Shown: piece by piece, positions 46,335 to 55,540 of the stretch
Layout: each line of letters starts with the position of its first letter
Position numbering within the stretch: the first letter of the stretch is position 1
Source: Acinetobacter lactucae
Lineage (GTDB): Bacteria > Pseudomonadota > Gammaproteobacteria > Pseudomonadales > Moraxellaceae
Direction: 5' to 3'
DNA: 64,000 bases
NCBI RefSeq assembly: GCF_001605885.1
Contig: NZ_LRPE01000004.1
Location: 1 to 64,000, forward strand
Position numbers and translations under genes: made by a program
The notes under the pieces: model-generated
Told to the model about the DNA's origin: nothing
Seen by the model: only the letters and a program-made list of their open reading frames with translations
The model's database searches: none

Positions 46335-46542
46335 AATGGCAAATAACTATTGAAGATAACTTTTGGCTAATGATTATATTATTTTTTGGTATTACTCATT
46401 TGAATTAAAATAATGAAAAGCTTATCTATTTAGCTTTAATATAGACTAAATATTTTTGTTTAACTGTTAAAATTAAATTAAAAATAGTTTAGTTAAGATT
46501 AATAAATACCGACTCTACTCTAACCTAAAATATTCCAGTTCA

Positions 46543-47268
46543 TCAGAATTCTCCTTTCAACTTTCTCCAAAGTTTATTTATAAAATAGAGCAATAAGTTT
46601 TGCTCAATCCTGGGAGGTGTTGTCTGAACAACTTCATTTGAAAACGGTAATATCGAGACAATATTTTCATGTATCGTTTCATAGTTCGGATAAGCTTCTT
46701 TTTTAATAATTTCTATCGTTTTTTGTATTTCATCTACAGATAAGTTCAAGAATTTTTTAATTTCTTGGACTGTTTTTGATTCAATAGATAATAAAGCACA
46801 AACTCTAGTGACATTAACAATTTGCTCTGCATGAATATTTTTAAAGTTTGGATAACAAACGAGTTTATATAAAACTTTAGTTTCCAAAGAATCATTAGAA
46901 GTTATATTTTTATTATTTTCTATACGCTCTTGATGAGTATTTTGAAAATATTCATTCTTTTCTACTTTTTGTAAAATATTTAAAAGTTCCTGATACCGTA
47001 TTGGTCTCTTTAACCCATATTGGTAACCTTTTAAAAGCTCAGGATTATTGCTTAATACGATTTTAATTTTTTTAGGAATAAGAATATTGGTATAACCACT
47101 ATCTAAATCAATAATATGTATATCTGGATCATTATCATTATATACCCAATTTCCAGATAACTGAGATGACAAAGACAAGTCATGAATAACTTTTATCATT
47201 GCCTGTAAATTTTTAGGCAAAAGCTTATCCTTTGACATACAGCCAATTCTATATGTGCATTGATTCAT
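46543..47268 (-). CDS. receiver-like two-domain protein, unknown
   Basis: This 241-residue protein is unknown to me. The first 110 residues alternate beta-like and helical segments (DPDIHIIDLDSGYTNILI, KKIKIVLSNNPELLKGYQYG, LKRPIRYQELLNIL), which resembles a receiver fold with the final lysine-proline-like turn but no phospho-acceptor triad. After a polar linker (NNKNITSNDS) comes a C-terminal helical domain with VRTRVCALLSIESKTVQEIKKFLNLSVDEIQKTIEIIKK-like helix-turn-helix wording (cited in part). So it may be a transcription factor or regulatory adaptor with a pseudo-receiver. It stands alone. Confidence 0.6.
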   Translation of the reverse strand: MNQCTYRIGCMSKDKLLPKNLQAMIKVIHDLSLSSQLSGNWVYNDNDPDIHIIDLDSGYTNILIPKKIKIVLSNNPELLKGYQYGLKRPIRYQELLNILQKVEKNEYFQNTHQERIENNKNITSNDSLETKVLYKLVCYPNFKNIHAEQIVNVTRVCALLSIESKTVQEIKKFLNLSVDEIQKTIEIIKKEAYPNYETIHENIVSILPFSNEVVQTTPPRIEQNLLLYFINKLWRKLKGEF

Positions 47269-47597
47269 TGATATTTCCCCAATTTCAATGATGACTTTGA
47301 AAATTATTTGTTTAAAGTAATAAAATTTAAATATGTAATAAACTTATATAAAACCAATTTGACTAAAATTAGTTTTAAGATATAAATATCTTGCGTAGCG
47401 AACAAATTAATAAGATTTTAATTTCTTACTTAAGCAGATAAATATATTCAGAAATAAATCGCGCGTATTATATTTATATAGAGATTATAAGACAAGGAAA
47501 TAATTTAAAATTTAATAGAGTCAAATATGGTAAAAAATTAAAGCCCCCAAGTTTAAGTTAAATATGGGGGCTTAATTACTATAGTCGAAAATTATGA
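47269..47597. other. intergenic stretch
   Basis: These 329 AT-rich bases hold only the terminator of aroC at 47541-47573 and the likely promoter of the receiver-like gene. I see no other feature. Confidence 0.5.
47541..47573 (-). terminator. terminator of prmB-aroC
   Basis: The stem AAGCCCCCA pairs with TGGGGGCTT around a 15-base centre. Read leftwards a T-rich run (TTAATTTTTTACC) follows. Confidence 0.8.
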
Positions 47598-48689
47598 CTA
47601 TGGTTCAATTGGGGCAAACGGTGGAACAACATCTGCATTTTGTGCACGATGGCGTAGGAAGTGGTCCATTAAAACAATGGCTAGCATTGCTTCTGCAATT
47701 GGAGTTGCTCGTACACCTACACATGGGTCATGACGACCTTTAGTTAACACATCAGTATCTTCACGGCTTAAATTAATCGTTTTACCTGGTGTTGTAATAC
47801 TTGCAGTAGGTTTTAATGCGATGGCAACTCGAATCGTCTGACCACTCGAAATACCTCCTAAAATACCGCCTGCATGGTTCGCCAAGAAGCCATTACTCGT
47901 CAACTCATCACGTGTTTCATGACCAAATTGCCCAGCAACTGCGAAACCATCCCCGATTTCAACACCTTTAACCGCATTAATACTCATCATGGCATGAGCA
48001 ATGTCAGCATCTAGGCGGTCAAAAACAGGTTCACCCCAGCCTACAGGAACTTTTTCAGCTAAAATTTCTAGCTTAGCCCCGCAGCTTGTACCTTGTTCAC
48101 GTAAAGATGTCACCAAGGCTTCAAAACGTGAAACAGCGTCTACATCACCACAGAAAAATGGATTATTCGGAACTTCATTCCAATCCAGTTTTTCAGCAAC
48201 TTCATTACCAATTTGTGTGACGTGACCGCGAATCAATACACCAAATTTTTCTGCTAAATATTTTTTAGCAATAGCACCCGCTGCAACACGCATAGCAGTT
48301 TCACGAGCACTAGAACGACCGCCCCCCCGGTAATCACGGAAACCATACTTTTGTGTATAGGTGTAGTCCGCATGACCCGGTCTAAAAGTCTGAGCAATAT
48401 TGCCATAATCTTTCGATTTTTGGTCAGTATTACGAATAAGTAAGCCAATTGGCGTACCAGTCGTTTTACCCTCAAACACACCAGAAATAATTTCGACTTG
48501 ATCAGGCTCTTTGCGCTGAGTCGCAAATTTTGATGTACCCGGCTTACGGCGGTCCAGATCTTTTTGTAGATCTTCTTCGGTTAACTCAAGACCAGGTGGC
48601 ACACCATCAACAATTGCCATTAAGCCAACGCCATGAGACTCACCACATGTCGTTACGCGAAAGAGTTGTCCAATACTGTTCCCTGCCAT
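47598..48689 (-). CDS. aroC: chorismate synthase
   Basis: This 363-residue enzyme converts EPSP to chorismate with reduced FMN, the last common step to aromatic amino acids. Motifs: [18 protein letters not shown] near the start, [28 protein letters not shown] (cited in parts: [12 protein letters not shown] and [11 protein letters not shown]), and [11 protein letters not shown]. It follows prmB by 12 bases and ends at a terminator. Full length. Confidence 0.96.
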   Translation of the reverse strand: MAGNSIGQLFRVTTCGESHGVGLMAIVDGVPPGLELTEEDLQKDLDRRKPGTSKFATQRKEPDQVEIISGVFEGKTTGTPIGLLIRNTDQKSKDYGNIAQTFRPGHADYTYTQKYGFRDYRGGGRSSARETAMRVAAGAIAKKYLAEKFGVLIRGHVTQIGNEVAEKLDWNEVPNNPFFCGDVDAVSRFEALVTSLREQGTSCGAKLEILAEKVPVGWGEPVFDRLDADIAHAMMSINAVKGVEIGDGFAVAGQFGHETRDELTSNGFLANHAGGILGGISSGQTIRVAIALKPTASITTPGKTINLSREDTDVLTKGRHDPCVGVRATPIAEAMLAIVLMDHFLRHRAQNADVVPPFAPIEP

Positions 48690-48701
48690 ACGTACAACTC
48701 C

Positions 48702-49709
48702 TTATGCTTGTTGCTGTTCAAATAGTTTTCTGTAACGACGACATTGTTCTGCGGTTAAAGCAAAAATGCCAGAACCACCTTTTTGGAAAGTAAGCCAGTT
48801 GAAATCAATAGTATTGAAGTTTTGGCGCATAGCCCATTCAGAGTTACCCACTTCAATGACAATTAAACCATCTTCAGTTAAATAATCTGCCGCTTGAGCA
48901 AGCATTTTACGCACGAGGTCTAAACCATCTTGGCCTGCTGCCAATGCAAGCTCAGGTTCGTGCAAAAACTCTTCCGGTAAGTCAGCCATATCTTCGGCAT
49001 CAACGTACGGAGGGTTACTTACAATTAAATCGTACTGGTTTTCAGCTGGAATCTTTGCAAATAAATCAGATTCAAGTAACGCAACTTGATATTGTTTATT
49101 GTGGTGTTCAACGTTAATCGAGGCTACTTCTAAGGCTTCTTTAGAGATGTCCGTTGCATCTACTTCAGCATCTGGATAAGCATAAGCCAAAGCTACAGCA
49201 ATACAACCAGAACCTGTACACATATCTAAAATACGTTGTGGCGTTTTAGGATTTGCATTTTCTGGTAGATTATTTAGTGCTTCACGCATTTGCCCATTTT
49301 CATCTAAACAATATGGTGCAAAACGTTGCTCAATTAACTCTGCGATTGGCGAACGTGGAATAAGTACACGCTCATCTACATAAAATGGCTTATTAAAGAA
49401 GTAAGCTAAATTTAATAAATAAGAAGTTGGAATACGATCATTAATACGACGTTCTAACAAACTTAAAAATTCTGCTTTTTCACTTGGTAATAACTTGGCA
49501 TCTAGAATTTCTGCGTCTGCTGACCATTCAAGAGATAAGGTTTGTAAAACTAGTGCAGAACTTTCTGCAAAATAATCTTCAGTACCTTGTCCTAAATGTG
49601 CATCATGTTGACGTAATGCTGATACCCCAAAACGAATAAAATCTCGAATTGTTGATAAATTTTCAGCAGCTTCCTGTAAATGTTCAGGGCTAATCGTCGG
49701 TCGCTCCAC
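48702..49709 (-). CDS. prmB: ribosomal protein L3 N5-glutamine methyltransferase
   Basis: This 335-residue SAM-dependent methyltransferase carries ILDMCTGSGCIAVALAYAYPD for SAM and the catalytic VSNPPYVDAEDM (NPPY). The N-terminal 100 residues fit PrmB rather than the shorter PrmC. It methylates a glutamine of ribosomal protein L3. It is upstream of aroC as in many gammaproteobacteria. Confidence 0.93.
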   Translation of the reverse strand: MERPTISPEHLQEAAENLSTIRDFIRFGVSALRQHDAHLGQGTEDYFAESSALVLQTLSLEWSADAEILDAKLLPSEKAEFLSLLERRINDRIPTSYLLNLAYFFNKPFYVDERVLIPRSPIAELIEQRFAPYCLDENGQMREALNNLPENANPKTPQRILDMCTGSGCIAVALAYAYPDAEVDATDISKEALEVASINVEHHNKQYQVALLESDLFAKIPAENQYDLIVSNPPYVDAEDMADLPEEFLHEPELALAAGQDGLDLVRKMLAQAADYLTEDGLIVIEVGNSEWAMRQNFNTIDFNWLTFQKGGSGIFALTAEQCRRYRKLFEQQQA

Positions 49710-49901
49710 TTAGGCGTCTCCAAAGGCAAATTTTGCAAAGTGACTATTCTACTGAGTGAGACCAAGCAACGCAACGCTTTGCCTTGTGAACCAGTGTTTT
49801 ACACACCTATCTCTAACAATCACAGCTTAAAATTAGAATACTTTGTTTTAATTAAGAAATAATGAACTTTTAACAAGGGATAGATTTCGTCTATGAAATA
49901 A

Positions 49902-49933
49902 AAAAAGCGGTCTTTGAAGTTTGACCGCTTTTT
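49902..49933. terminator. terminator of trpB operon
   Basis: The stem AAAAAGCGGTC pairs with GACCGCTTTTT around ten bases. Read leftwards it ends the trpB unit. Confidence 0.82.
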
Positions 49934-49946
49934 ATGTTTAGTTGGT

Positions 49947-51152
49947 TTAAAGCTTAAGTTTTTCTGCCACATAATCTGAATCTTTGTCTCCACGACCAGA
50001 AAGATTAACTACAATCATGGTTTCTTTCGACAGCTTTGGCGCTTCACGAATTGCCCAAGCGACCGCATGTGAACTTTCAAGTGCAGGAACAATACCTTCA
50101 ACACGAGATAAGGTCATAAAAGCATCCAAACATTCTTGATCAGTTGCAGTGCTATATTCCACACGCCCTAAATCTTTTAAGAAACTATGTTGTGGCCCAA
50201 CACCTGGATAGTCCAATCCTGAAGCAATAGAATGCACCGGTAACGGTTCACCTGCTTCATTTTCAAGGACATAACACGCCATACCATGAATTTGGCTTGG
50301 CTTACCTAAAGTTAGCGTTGCTGAATGCATATTGGTCTCTAAACCATGTCCAGCTGGTTCAACCCCGACTAATTTCACATCCGAATCATTTAAAAATGCG
50401 GTAAAAGCGCCAATCGCATTTGAACCGCCCCCTACACATGCCACCACATAATCCGGATTTTTTCCAAAACGATGATGTGTCTGCTCTTTAATTTCATTAC
50501 CAATAATCGATTGAAAATCTCGAACCATTTTTGGAAATGGATGTGGTCCAACTACAGAACCAATTGCATATATAAAGTTTTTAGGATCTTTTAAATATTC
50601 TTCAAATGCACTATCTACGGCATCTTTTAAAGTTGCTGTACCACGTGTAACTGCTACCAAACGAGCACCCAAAATTTTCATTTTGACCACATTAGGATGC
50701 TCTTTTTCAATATCGACTTGTCCCATGTGGATTTCACATGGAATACCCACTAAAGCACAAGCCGTTGCTAAAGCGACCCCATGCTGACCCGCACCTGTTT
50801 CAGCAATAACCTTCTTTTTGCCCATATACTTAGCAAGAAGAGCCTCACCTAAACAGTGATTGATCTTATGAGCACCTGTGTGATTTAAATCTTCACGCTT
50901 TAAATAAATTTGCGCACCGCCTAACTGTTCTGACAGACGCTTAGCATGAAATAAAGGACTTGGACGGCCTACATAATTTGAAAAAAGATCTGATAGTTCA
51001 TTTTGAAATTCCGCTGTATGGCGGATTTCTTCATAAGCAACATTAATTTCATCCATTGCTTCTTTTAAATGTGGCGGAATGAATTGACCGCCATATTCAC
51101 CAAAGAATCCCTGTTCATTCGGTAAAGCAATACCATTAATTTGATGTTGCAT
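49947..51152 (-). CDS. trpB: tryptophan synthase beta-type enzyme, stand-alone
   Basis: This 401-residue PLP enzyme has the catalytic Lys96 in [21 protein letters not shown] and Glu118 in [11 protein letters not shown]. The [10 protein letters not shown] phosphate loop and SRGRGDKD-like end are present. It departs from usual TrpB1 at several places, for example HKIN for HKTN and PPHLKEAM in place of the common PETLMPAL-like segment. No trpA is next to it; it follows the VWA gene by 36 bases at the end of the ycgL-moxR-VWA run. It may be a second TrpB that uses free indole. Confidence 0.88.
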   Translation of the reverse strand: MQHQINGIALPNEQGFFGEYGGQFIPPHLKEAMDEINVAYEEIRHTAEFQNELSDLFSNYVGRPSPLFHAKRLSEQLGGAQIYLKREDLNHTGAHKINHCLGEALLAKYMGKKKVIAETGAGQHGVALATACALVGIPCEIHMGQVDIEKEHPNVVKMKILGARLVAVTRGTATLKDAVDSAFEEYLKDPKNFIYAIGSVVGPHPFPKMVRDFQSIIGNEIKEQTHHRFGKNPDYVVACVGGGSNAIGAFTAFLNDSDVKLVGVEPAGHGLETNMHSATLTLGKPSQIHGMACYVLENEAGEPLPVHSIASGLDYPGVGPQHSFLKDLGRVEYSTATDQECLDAFMTLSRVEGIVPALESSHAVAWAIREAPKLSKETMIVVNLSGRGDKDSDYVAEKLKL

Positions 51153-51188
51153 ATCATCCTCTTTTTTAAATTATTAAAGTTATCAAGT

Positions 51189-52376
51189 TTATCGAGAAAG
51201 GTAGCGCGTTAAATCCTCAATGCCTTTTAGCGTCATTGGATACATATGATTTTCAAAAATCTCTTTAATCCAACCAATTGTTTGAGTGTAATGCCAATAC
51301 CCTTCCGTTTCAGGGTTTAACCATGCTGTTTTATCAAAATGTTGACGTAGGCGACGTAACCAAACCTCGCCTGTTTCATCATTCATATATTCAACCGAAC
51401 CACCCACCGATTTCAGCTCATACGGTGCCATACTGGCATCACCTACCACAATTACACGATAGTCACGTCCATAGGTATGAAACAAATCCCACGTATTCAT
51501 GCGGGTTGCTGTTCTTCTGTAGTTATCTTTCCAGACATAGTCATAAAGACAGTTATGGAAATAAAAGTATTCGAGTGTTTTAAATTCAGTTTTAGCTGCG
51601 CTAAAAAGTTTCTCACATTGAGCAATGTGCGCATCCATCGAACCACCCACATCAAACAACATGAGTACTTTGATTCGATTACGACGCTCTGGCACCATCT
51701 GAACATCTAAGATACCTTGTTTGGCTGTTTCTCGAATAGTTCCGTCAACATCTAACTCTTCAGCTGCGCCTTGGCGAGCAAATTTGCGTAAACGTCGTAA
51801 AGCAATTTGCATCTGACGAGTTCCAAGAACTTGGTCGTCATCTAGATTTTGGTATTTCCGCTGTTCCCAGACTTTAACCGCAGAACGTTTACGCCCTGGT
51901 CCACCAATGCGTACGCCTTCAGGATGGTCACCAAAGGCTCCAAAAGGTGAAGTTCCACCTGTGCCAACCATACGGTTGCCACCTTGGTGTTTCTTATGCT
52001 GTTCGCGTAACCGCTCTTCCAGCATTTTCATCAGTTCTTCTAAGGAACCTGCTTTTTCGAGTTCAGCTCTTTGCTCTGGTGTTAAATGCTTTTCGAGAAG
52101 TTCTAAATCGAACCAGTCTTTTGGTAATTTATGAACTTGCTTGAGTAACTCATCCAGATCAAAGGTTTCAATGCCATCAAAGTAATCTTTCATGGCACGA
52201 TCAAACTTGTCAAAAAAGCGCTCATCTTTAACTAAAATTGTTTTAGCAAGTTGATAAAACTCTTCTTGATCAGCAAAAACCAAACCTTCACTTACTGCAC
52301 GGTTTAAGTCAATAAGTTCACGAGTAGTAACTGGAACACCATATTTACGTAAGGTGTAAAATAACCGCACAAACAT
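51189..52376 (-). CDS. VWA-domain CoxE-like protein
   Basis: This 395-residue protein is the usual partner of the adjacent MoxR ATPase. The first 230 residues are helical and charged (GTGGTSPFGAFGDHPEGVRIGGPGRK linker, cited in part); a von Willebrand A domain follows with MLFDVGGSMDAHIAQCEK. In that MIDAS motif (DxSxS) the first serine is replaced by glycine, which may lower metal affinity. Its start lies 15 bases after the MoxR stop. These pairs act as chaperones or metal-insertion machines; the client here is unknown. Confidence 0.9.
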   Translation of the reverse strand: MFVRLFYTLRKYGVPVTTRELIDLNRAVSEGLVFADQEEFYQLAKTILVKDERFFDKFDRAMKDYFDGIETFDLDELLKQVHKLPKDWFDLELLEKHLTPEQRAELEKAGSLEELMKMLEERLREQHKKHQGGNRMVGTGGTSPFGAFGDHPEGVRIGGPGRKRSAVKVWEQRKYQNLDDDQVLGTRQMQIALRRLRKFARQGAAEELDVDGTIRETAKQGILDVQMVPERRNRIKVLMLFDVGGSMDAHIAQCEKLFSAAKTEFKTLEYFYFHNCLYDYVWKDNYRRTATRMNTWDLFHTYGRDYRVIVVGDASMAPYELKSVGGSVEYMNDETGEVWLRRLRQHFDKTAWLNPETEGYWHYTQTIGWIKEIFENHMYPMTLKGIEDLTRYLSR

Positions 52377-52391
52377 GGGTTACTCCCTCCC

Positions 52392-53243
52392 TTAACGTCG
52401 AGACATGAAAGCCAAGCGTTCGAGAAGTTGTACATCCTGCTCGTTTTTGATCAGCGCACCATATAAAGGTGGAATCGCTTTTGAGGTATCTCGATTGCGT
52501 AATACATCTTCTGGCATATCATCTGCCATGAGTAAACTTAACCAATCAATTAACTCAGAAGTTGACGGTGGTTTCTTTAAATTAGGAATTTCACGTAGTT
52601 TAAAGAAAACCTGTAAAGCTTCGTTCACCAATGTTGCAGAAATATTCGGGAAATGAACTGCAATGATTTCTCTCATTGTGGCTTCATCTGGGAACTCAAT
52701 GTAATGAAAGAAACAACGACGCAAGAAAGCATCAGGTAATTCTTTTTCATTATTAGAAGTAATAATTACAATTGGGCGCTGTGTTGCGGTAATTGTTTCA
52801 TTTGTTTCATAAACATAAAAAGACATTTTATCGAGTTCATGCAGCAAGTCATTTGGAAACTCGATATCAGCTTTATCAATTTCGTCAATTAATAATACGC
52901 AGCGCTCTTCACTCGTGAAAGCTTCCCACAATTTACCGGGTTTAATATAGTTCTTAATATCGTAAACTCGGTCATCACCTAACTGGCTATCTCTTAAACG
53001 AGAAACTGCATCATATTCGTACAACCCTTGCTGCGCTTTAGTTGTAGATTTGATATGCCAAGTAATCAGTTTTAAACCTAAGCTTTGTGCTACTTGTTCA
53101 GCAAGTAAAGTTTTCCCCGTGCCCGGTTCACCCTTAATCAGTAAAGGTTTTTGCAAAGCACGAGCTGCTTTTACAGCGAGCTTAAGACTATCAGTCGCGA
53201 TATATTGATCTGTACCAGTAAAATGTTGGGTATCAGCAGACAT
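52392..53243 (-). CDS. MoxR-family AAA+ ATPase
   Basis: This 283-residue ATPase has Walker A IKGEPGTGKTLLAEQVA, Walker B CVLLIDEIDKADIEFP and sensor 1 VIITSNNEKELPDAFLRRCF. It is of the MoxR/APE2220-like group that pairs with CoxE/VWA proteins, as here. Such pairs remodel or mature client proteins in the cytoplasm. No client is identified; the neighbouring trpB is one conceivable client only by position. Confidence 0.93.
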   Translation of the reverse strand: MSADTQHFTGTDQYIATDSLKLAVKAARALQKPLLIKGEPGTGKTLLAEQVAQSLGLKLITWHIKSTTKAQQGLYEYDAVSRLRDSQLGDDRVYDIKNYIKPGKLWEAFTSEERCVLLIDEIDKADIEFPNDLLHELDKMSFYVYETNETITATQRPIVIITSNNEKELPDAFLRRCFFHYIEFPDEATMREIIAVHFPNISATLVNEALQVFFKLREIPNLKKPPSTSELIDWLSLLMADDMPEDVLRNRDTSKAIPPLYGALIKNEQDVQLLERLAFMSRR

Positions 53244-53272
53244 GTAAAGACCTTATTTTTCTATTTCAATGG

Positions 53273-53635
53273 TTAGATGGAACGCATGTTTTTGTTTGTT
53301 GAATATTTTGACCAACAATATCCAATCACCAAACCTAGACCAACGACAAACAGAATTAAAGATAAATTCGACCAAATTAACGGACTATCTTTAGTTAAAA
53401 CACCAAAAAGAAGTCCAAAAATAGCAGGTGCCACAGATGCATTCGGCCCTTCAGACACGGTTGGTGTGACTAAAATAGCAAATACAACAAGCCAGCTAAT
53501 TGCACCAAGAGTTGTAGGAAGACGACGCATTAATCGCCACCAACACCACAAAGCAATAATAGCGCCTATTCCATAAGCTGTTAAAGCAATAACACCTTCA
53601 GGAATAACATCCAAAAAAGAAAATAATTGATTCAT
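53273..53635 (-). CDS. small membrane protein, unknown function
   Basis: This 120-residue protein has three hydrophobic spans (residues 10-32, 40-62 and 80-110 roughly) and no catalytic motif. The start at 53635 (MNQLFSFLDVIPEG) lies 16 bases after the ycgL stop codon, with no strong ribosome-binding site. It lies between ycgL and moxR in the same operon. I do not recognise the family. Confidence 0.75.
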   Translation of the reverse strand: MNQLFSFLDVIPEGVIALTAYGIGAIIALWCWWRLMRRLPTTLGAISWLVVFAILVTPTVSEGPNASVAPAIFGLLFGVLTKDSPLIWSNLSLILFVVGLGLVIGYCWSKYSTNKNMRSI

Positions 53636-53651
53636 TATTCCAGTTTGATCT

Positions 53652-53957
53652 TCACGCACCACGTAAGCCCTCTGGTTCAACTGCATTCGGGTTAATTAAC
53701 CCTTCTGGCGGCATCTGAATAAAGAAACCTTTTGTTTGTAATGAGTCTAAAACATGTAAAACATTAACACGCGCCAATTTACGTGTTGGAGCCAACTCTA
53801 AATGCATGACAAACGTTGCACGACCAAACGCTTGTAAAACAGCTTCAGGAACATTTTCAAACGGATCAGCTTGCTCCGCATCGTCAGGATAGTTTGGACG
53901 AGCAATATACATGTACATTTCATCTTTTTTGCTCGATCTATAAATATCACAGTGCAT
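53652..53957 (-). CDS. ycgL: YcgL-domain protein
   Basis: This 101-residue protein contains [29 protein letters not shown], in the order of YcgL-family signatures (cited in part), and [19 protein letters not shown]. YcgL proteins are small alpha/beta proteins of unknown biochemical function, usually next to rnd in gammaproteobacteria. Here rnd is 3.7 kb away with accessory genes in between. It starts the ycgL-moxR-VWA-trpB run. Confidence 0.92.
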   Translation of the reverse strand: MHCDIYRSSKKDEMYMYIARPNYPDDAEQADPFENVPEAVLQAFGRATFVMHLELAPTRKLARVNVLHVLDSLQTKGFFIQMPPEGLINPNAVEPEGLRGA

Positions 53958-54428
53958 TTCAAATCAACTCTTGAACTAAGGACAGCATACATGAAAAAAA
54001 ACGACACACACACGCAGGTTTGTTTACGCATCAGTCGTTTTTTTAATTCTTGAGAAATATTAACCTACAACATTGATTAAGGTCGATAATAACTTTGTTC
54101 TAAACAGGGATTAGATTTCAAAAATACAATTTAACCTATTGATTTTAAATATTAAAATATAAAATCTATTTTACTAAAATAAAACCAGTTTTAGGACTTA
54201 TAAAAAGTATTCATCATCAAATACTTCTTTATTGGTAAATCTTTTAAATTACTATTTAGTTGTTTGAAAAATATATTATTAAACTTATTCGCCTCTTATA
54301 GAGACACATACATTTAATTAAAACTTTTAACCACTTCACTACACATCACCAGACGTTACTTAACTTAGTTATTATCTGAATATGTTTCAATAATAAGTAT
54401 CTTGTTCATAGATATGGAGGACAAAATT
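53958..54428. other. intergenic stretch
   Basis: The region is mostly AT-rich. A short reading frame with a good AAGGA site (53991-54053) and a wide stem of AAAAAAACGAC and GTCGTTTTTTT (53994-54044) overlap each other; nothing else is visible from 54054 to 54428. Confidence 0.5.
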
Positions 54429-54593
54429 ATGCCTCGTGGTGATAAAAGTGCTTATACAGCAAAACAAAAACGTCAGGCCAAACATATTGTTGAGAGTGAA
54501 GTAGATAGAGGTCATTCTCAAGAAGAAGCCGAACGAATTGCATGGTCTACCGTCAATAAACAAGATGGTGGCGGTAAGAAAAAGTCTCACTAA
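54429..54593 (+). CDS. small basic protein, 'plasmid stabilization' family label
   Basis: This 54-residue protein begins MPRGDKSAYTAKQKRQAKHIVES and ends in NKQDGGGKKKSH. That wording belongs to a small, widely distributed lysine- and glycine-rich family often labelled 'plasmid stabilization protein' in annotations, without experimental support. It is highly charged and probably soluble. The start at 54429 is set by GGAGG nine bases upstream. A strong terminator follows immediately. It lies inside the ycgL-rnd accessory block. Confidence 0.8.
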   Translation: MPRGDKSAYTAKQKRQAKHIVESEVDRGHSQEEAERIAWSTVNKQDGGGKKKSH

Positions 54594-54604
54594 AACAAAC
54601 ATTA

Positions 54605-54636
54605 AATACTTCTTTAGCTTGGGCTAAAGAAGTATT
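54605..54636. terminator. bidirectional terminator
   Basis: A 14-base-pair perfect stem (AATACTTCTTTAGC with GCTAAAGAAGTATT) encloses TTGG. It lies after the small basic protein gene and near the end of the convergent helical protein gene. Confidence 0.8.
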
Positions 54637-54661
54637 TTCATTAAAAACAAATCAATAATAT

Positions 54662-55003
54662 TTAGAAAACTCGAGAGCTTTTTATATAGTCATCGCTTAC
54701 CAGATTTAAGGCATTCAAAATAGCGCTATCATCTTGGCTCAATAAAGCTTGGTTAAGGCTTTCCATATAGGCAATAAGCTTAGTTTTAGAGGTATGAGCA
54801 AATTCGGTTGTTACAGCTTCATCTTCATATAATATTACGTAACTACGTGCGAAACCGTAGATTAGGTAAACTGCTGCTTTTTCTTTTGTATCTTTAGATT
54901 CTTTAAGAGACTGCTCACAAGCATTTTTTAAATCCTTAAATGCATCTGTACCAGTAGATTGATTTTTGAAAGATAAAAGTATTGTTTGGAAGTTCATATC
55001 CAT
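54662..55003 (-). CDS. small helical protein, unknown function
   Basis: This 113-residue soluble protein looks all-helical (FQTILLSFKNQ, FKDLKNACEQSLKESKDTKEKAAVY, KTKLIAYMESLNQALLSQDDSAIL). There is no signal peptide or motif known to me. The start is ambiguous: ATGs at 55021, 55003 and 54997 share one weak GAGTGGA. It lies within the ycgL-rnd accessory block. Confidence 0.55.
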   Translation of the reverse strand: MDMNFQTILLSFKNQSTGTDAFKDLKNACEQSLKESKDTKEKAAVYLIYGFARSYVILYEDEAVTTEFAHTSKTKLIAYMESLNQALLSQDDSAILNALNLVSDDYIKSSRVF

Positions 55004-55132
55004 ATTCCACTCAAAAAGCAAAGCTACAGAAGAAGATAGAACCTGTCAAATAATATCTTGATTAATATAATTTTAATTGTAAATAAATTTATATTTAACT
55101 TCTTTTAGCTCACGATAAATCATGTAATAAAA

Positions 55133-55158
55133 AAACCACTCTTTTTTAAGGGTGGTTT
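55133..55158 (-). terminator. Rho-independent terminator
   Basis: An eleven-base-pair stem (AAACCACTCTT with AAGGGTGGTTT, one G-U pair) has a TTTT loop and, read leftwards, a run of T. It ends the small gene at 55177-55443. Confidence 0.85.
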
Positions 55159-55176
55159 AGTTAAAACAATCAATAA

Positions 55177-55443
55177 TTAAAAGCTTATTTCAATTGTGAT
55201 GGTGGTACCCGAGTGCTCAATATCAGTTGAGACATTAAACCCTCTACTTTTAAGCTCCTCTTCCACCAATGTAAGATGATCAGGACTTATAGCATCAACA
55301 GGAAACCAGAAAGTTGCTTTTCGCTTCCCCTCCTTAGATTCAGATTCAGTACCAGTTAAAATTTTTTCCAATATGACGTCTTGATTTATTTTAAAGTTTT
55401 TAGCGTTTTGACGAGCTTGTTCAGCATTAAAGTTGTTAAGCAT
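55177..55443 (-). CDS. small soluble protein, unknown function
   Basis: This 88-residue protein has an N-terminal helical half (FNAEQARQNAKNFKINQDVILEKIL) and a C-terminal beta-alpha-beta-like half (LVEEELKSRGFNVSTDIEHSGTTITIEI). It has no signal peptide. It resembles small phage-associated or cell-surface-free proteins of unknown role, but I do not recognise a family. A terminator follows directly. Accessory block between ycgL and rnd. Confidence 0.6.
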   Translation of the reverse strand: MLNNFNAEQARQNAKNFKINQDVILEKILTGTESESKEGKRKATFWFPVDAISPDHLTLVEEELKSRGFNVSTDIEHSGTTITIEISF

Positions 55444-55540
55444 ATTTATCTCTCTAATTATTAATTTATCTAATTTTATAACATAAAAAGGCTATATAAG
55501 TTTTAGTGTTGTGTAGTTAAAACCAATCAAAGATATAAGC

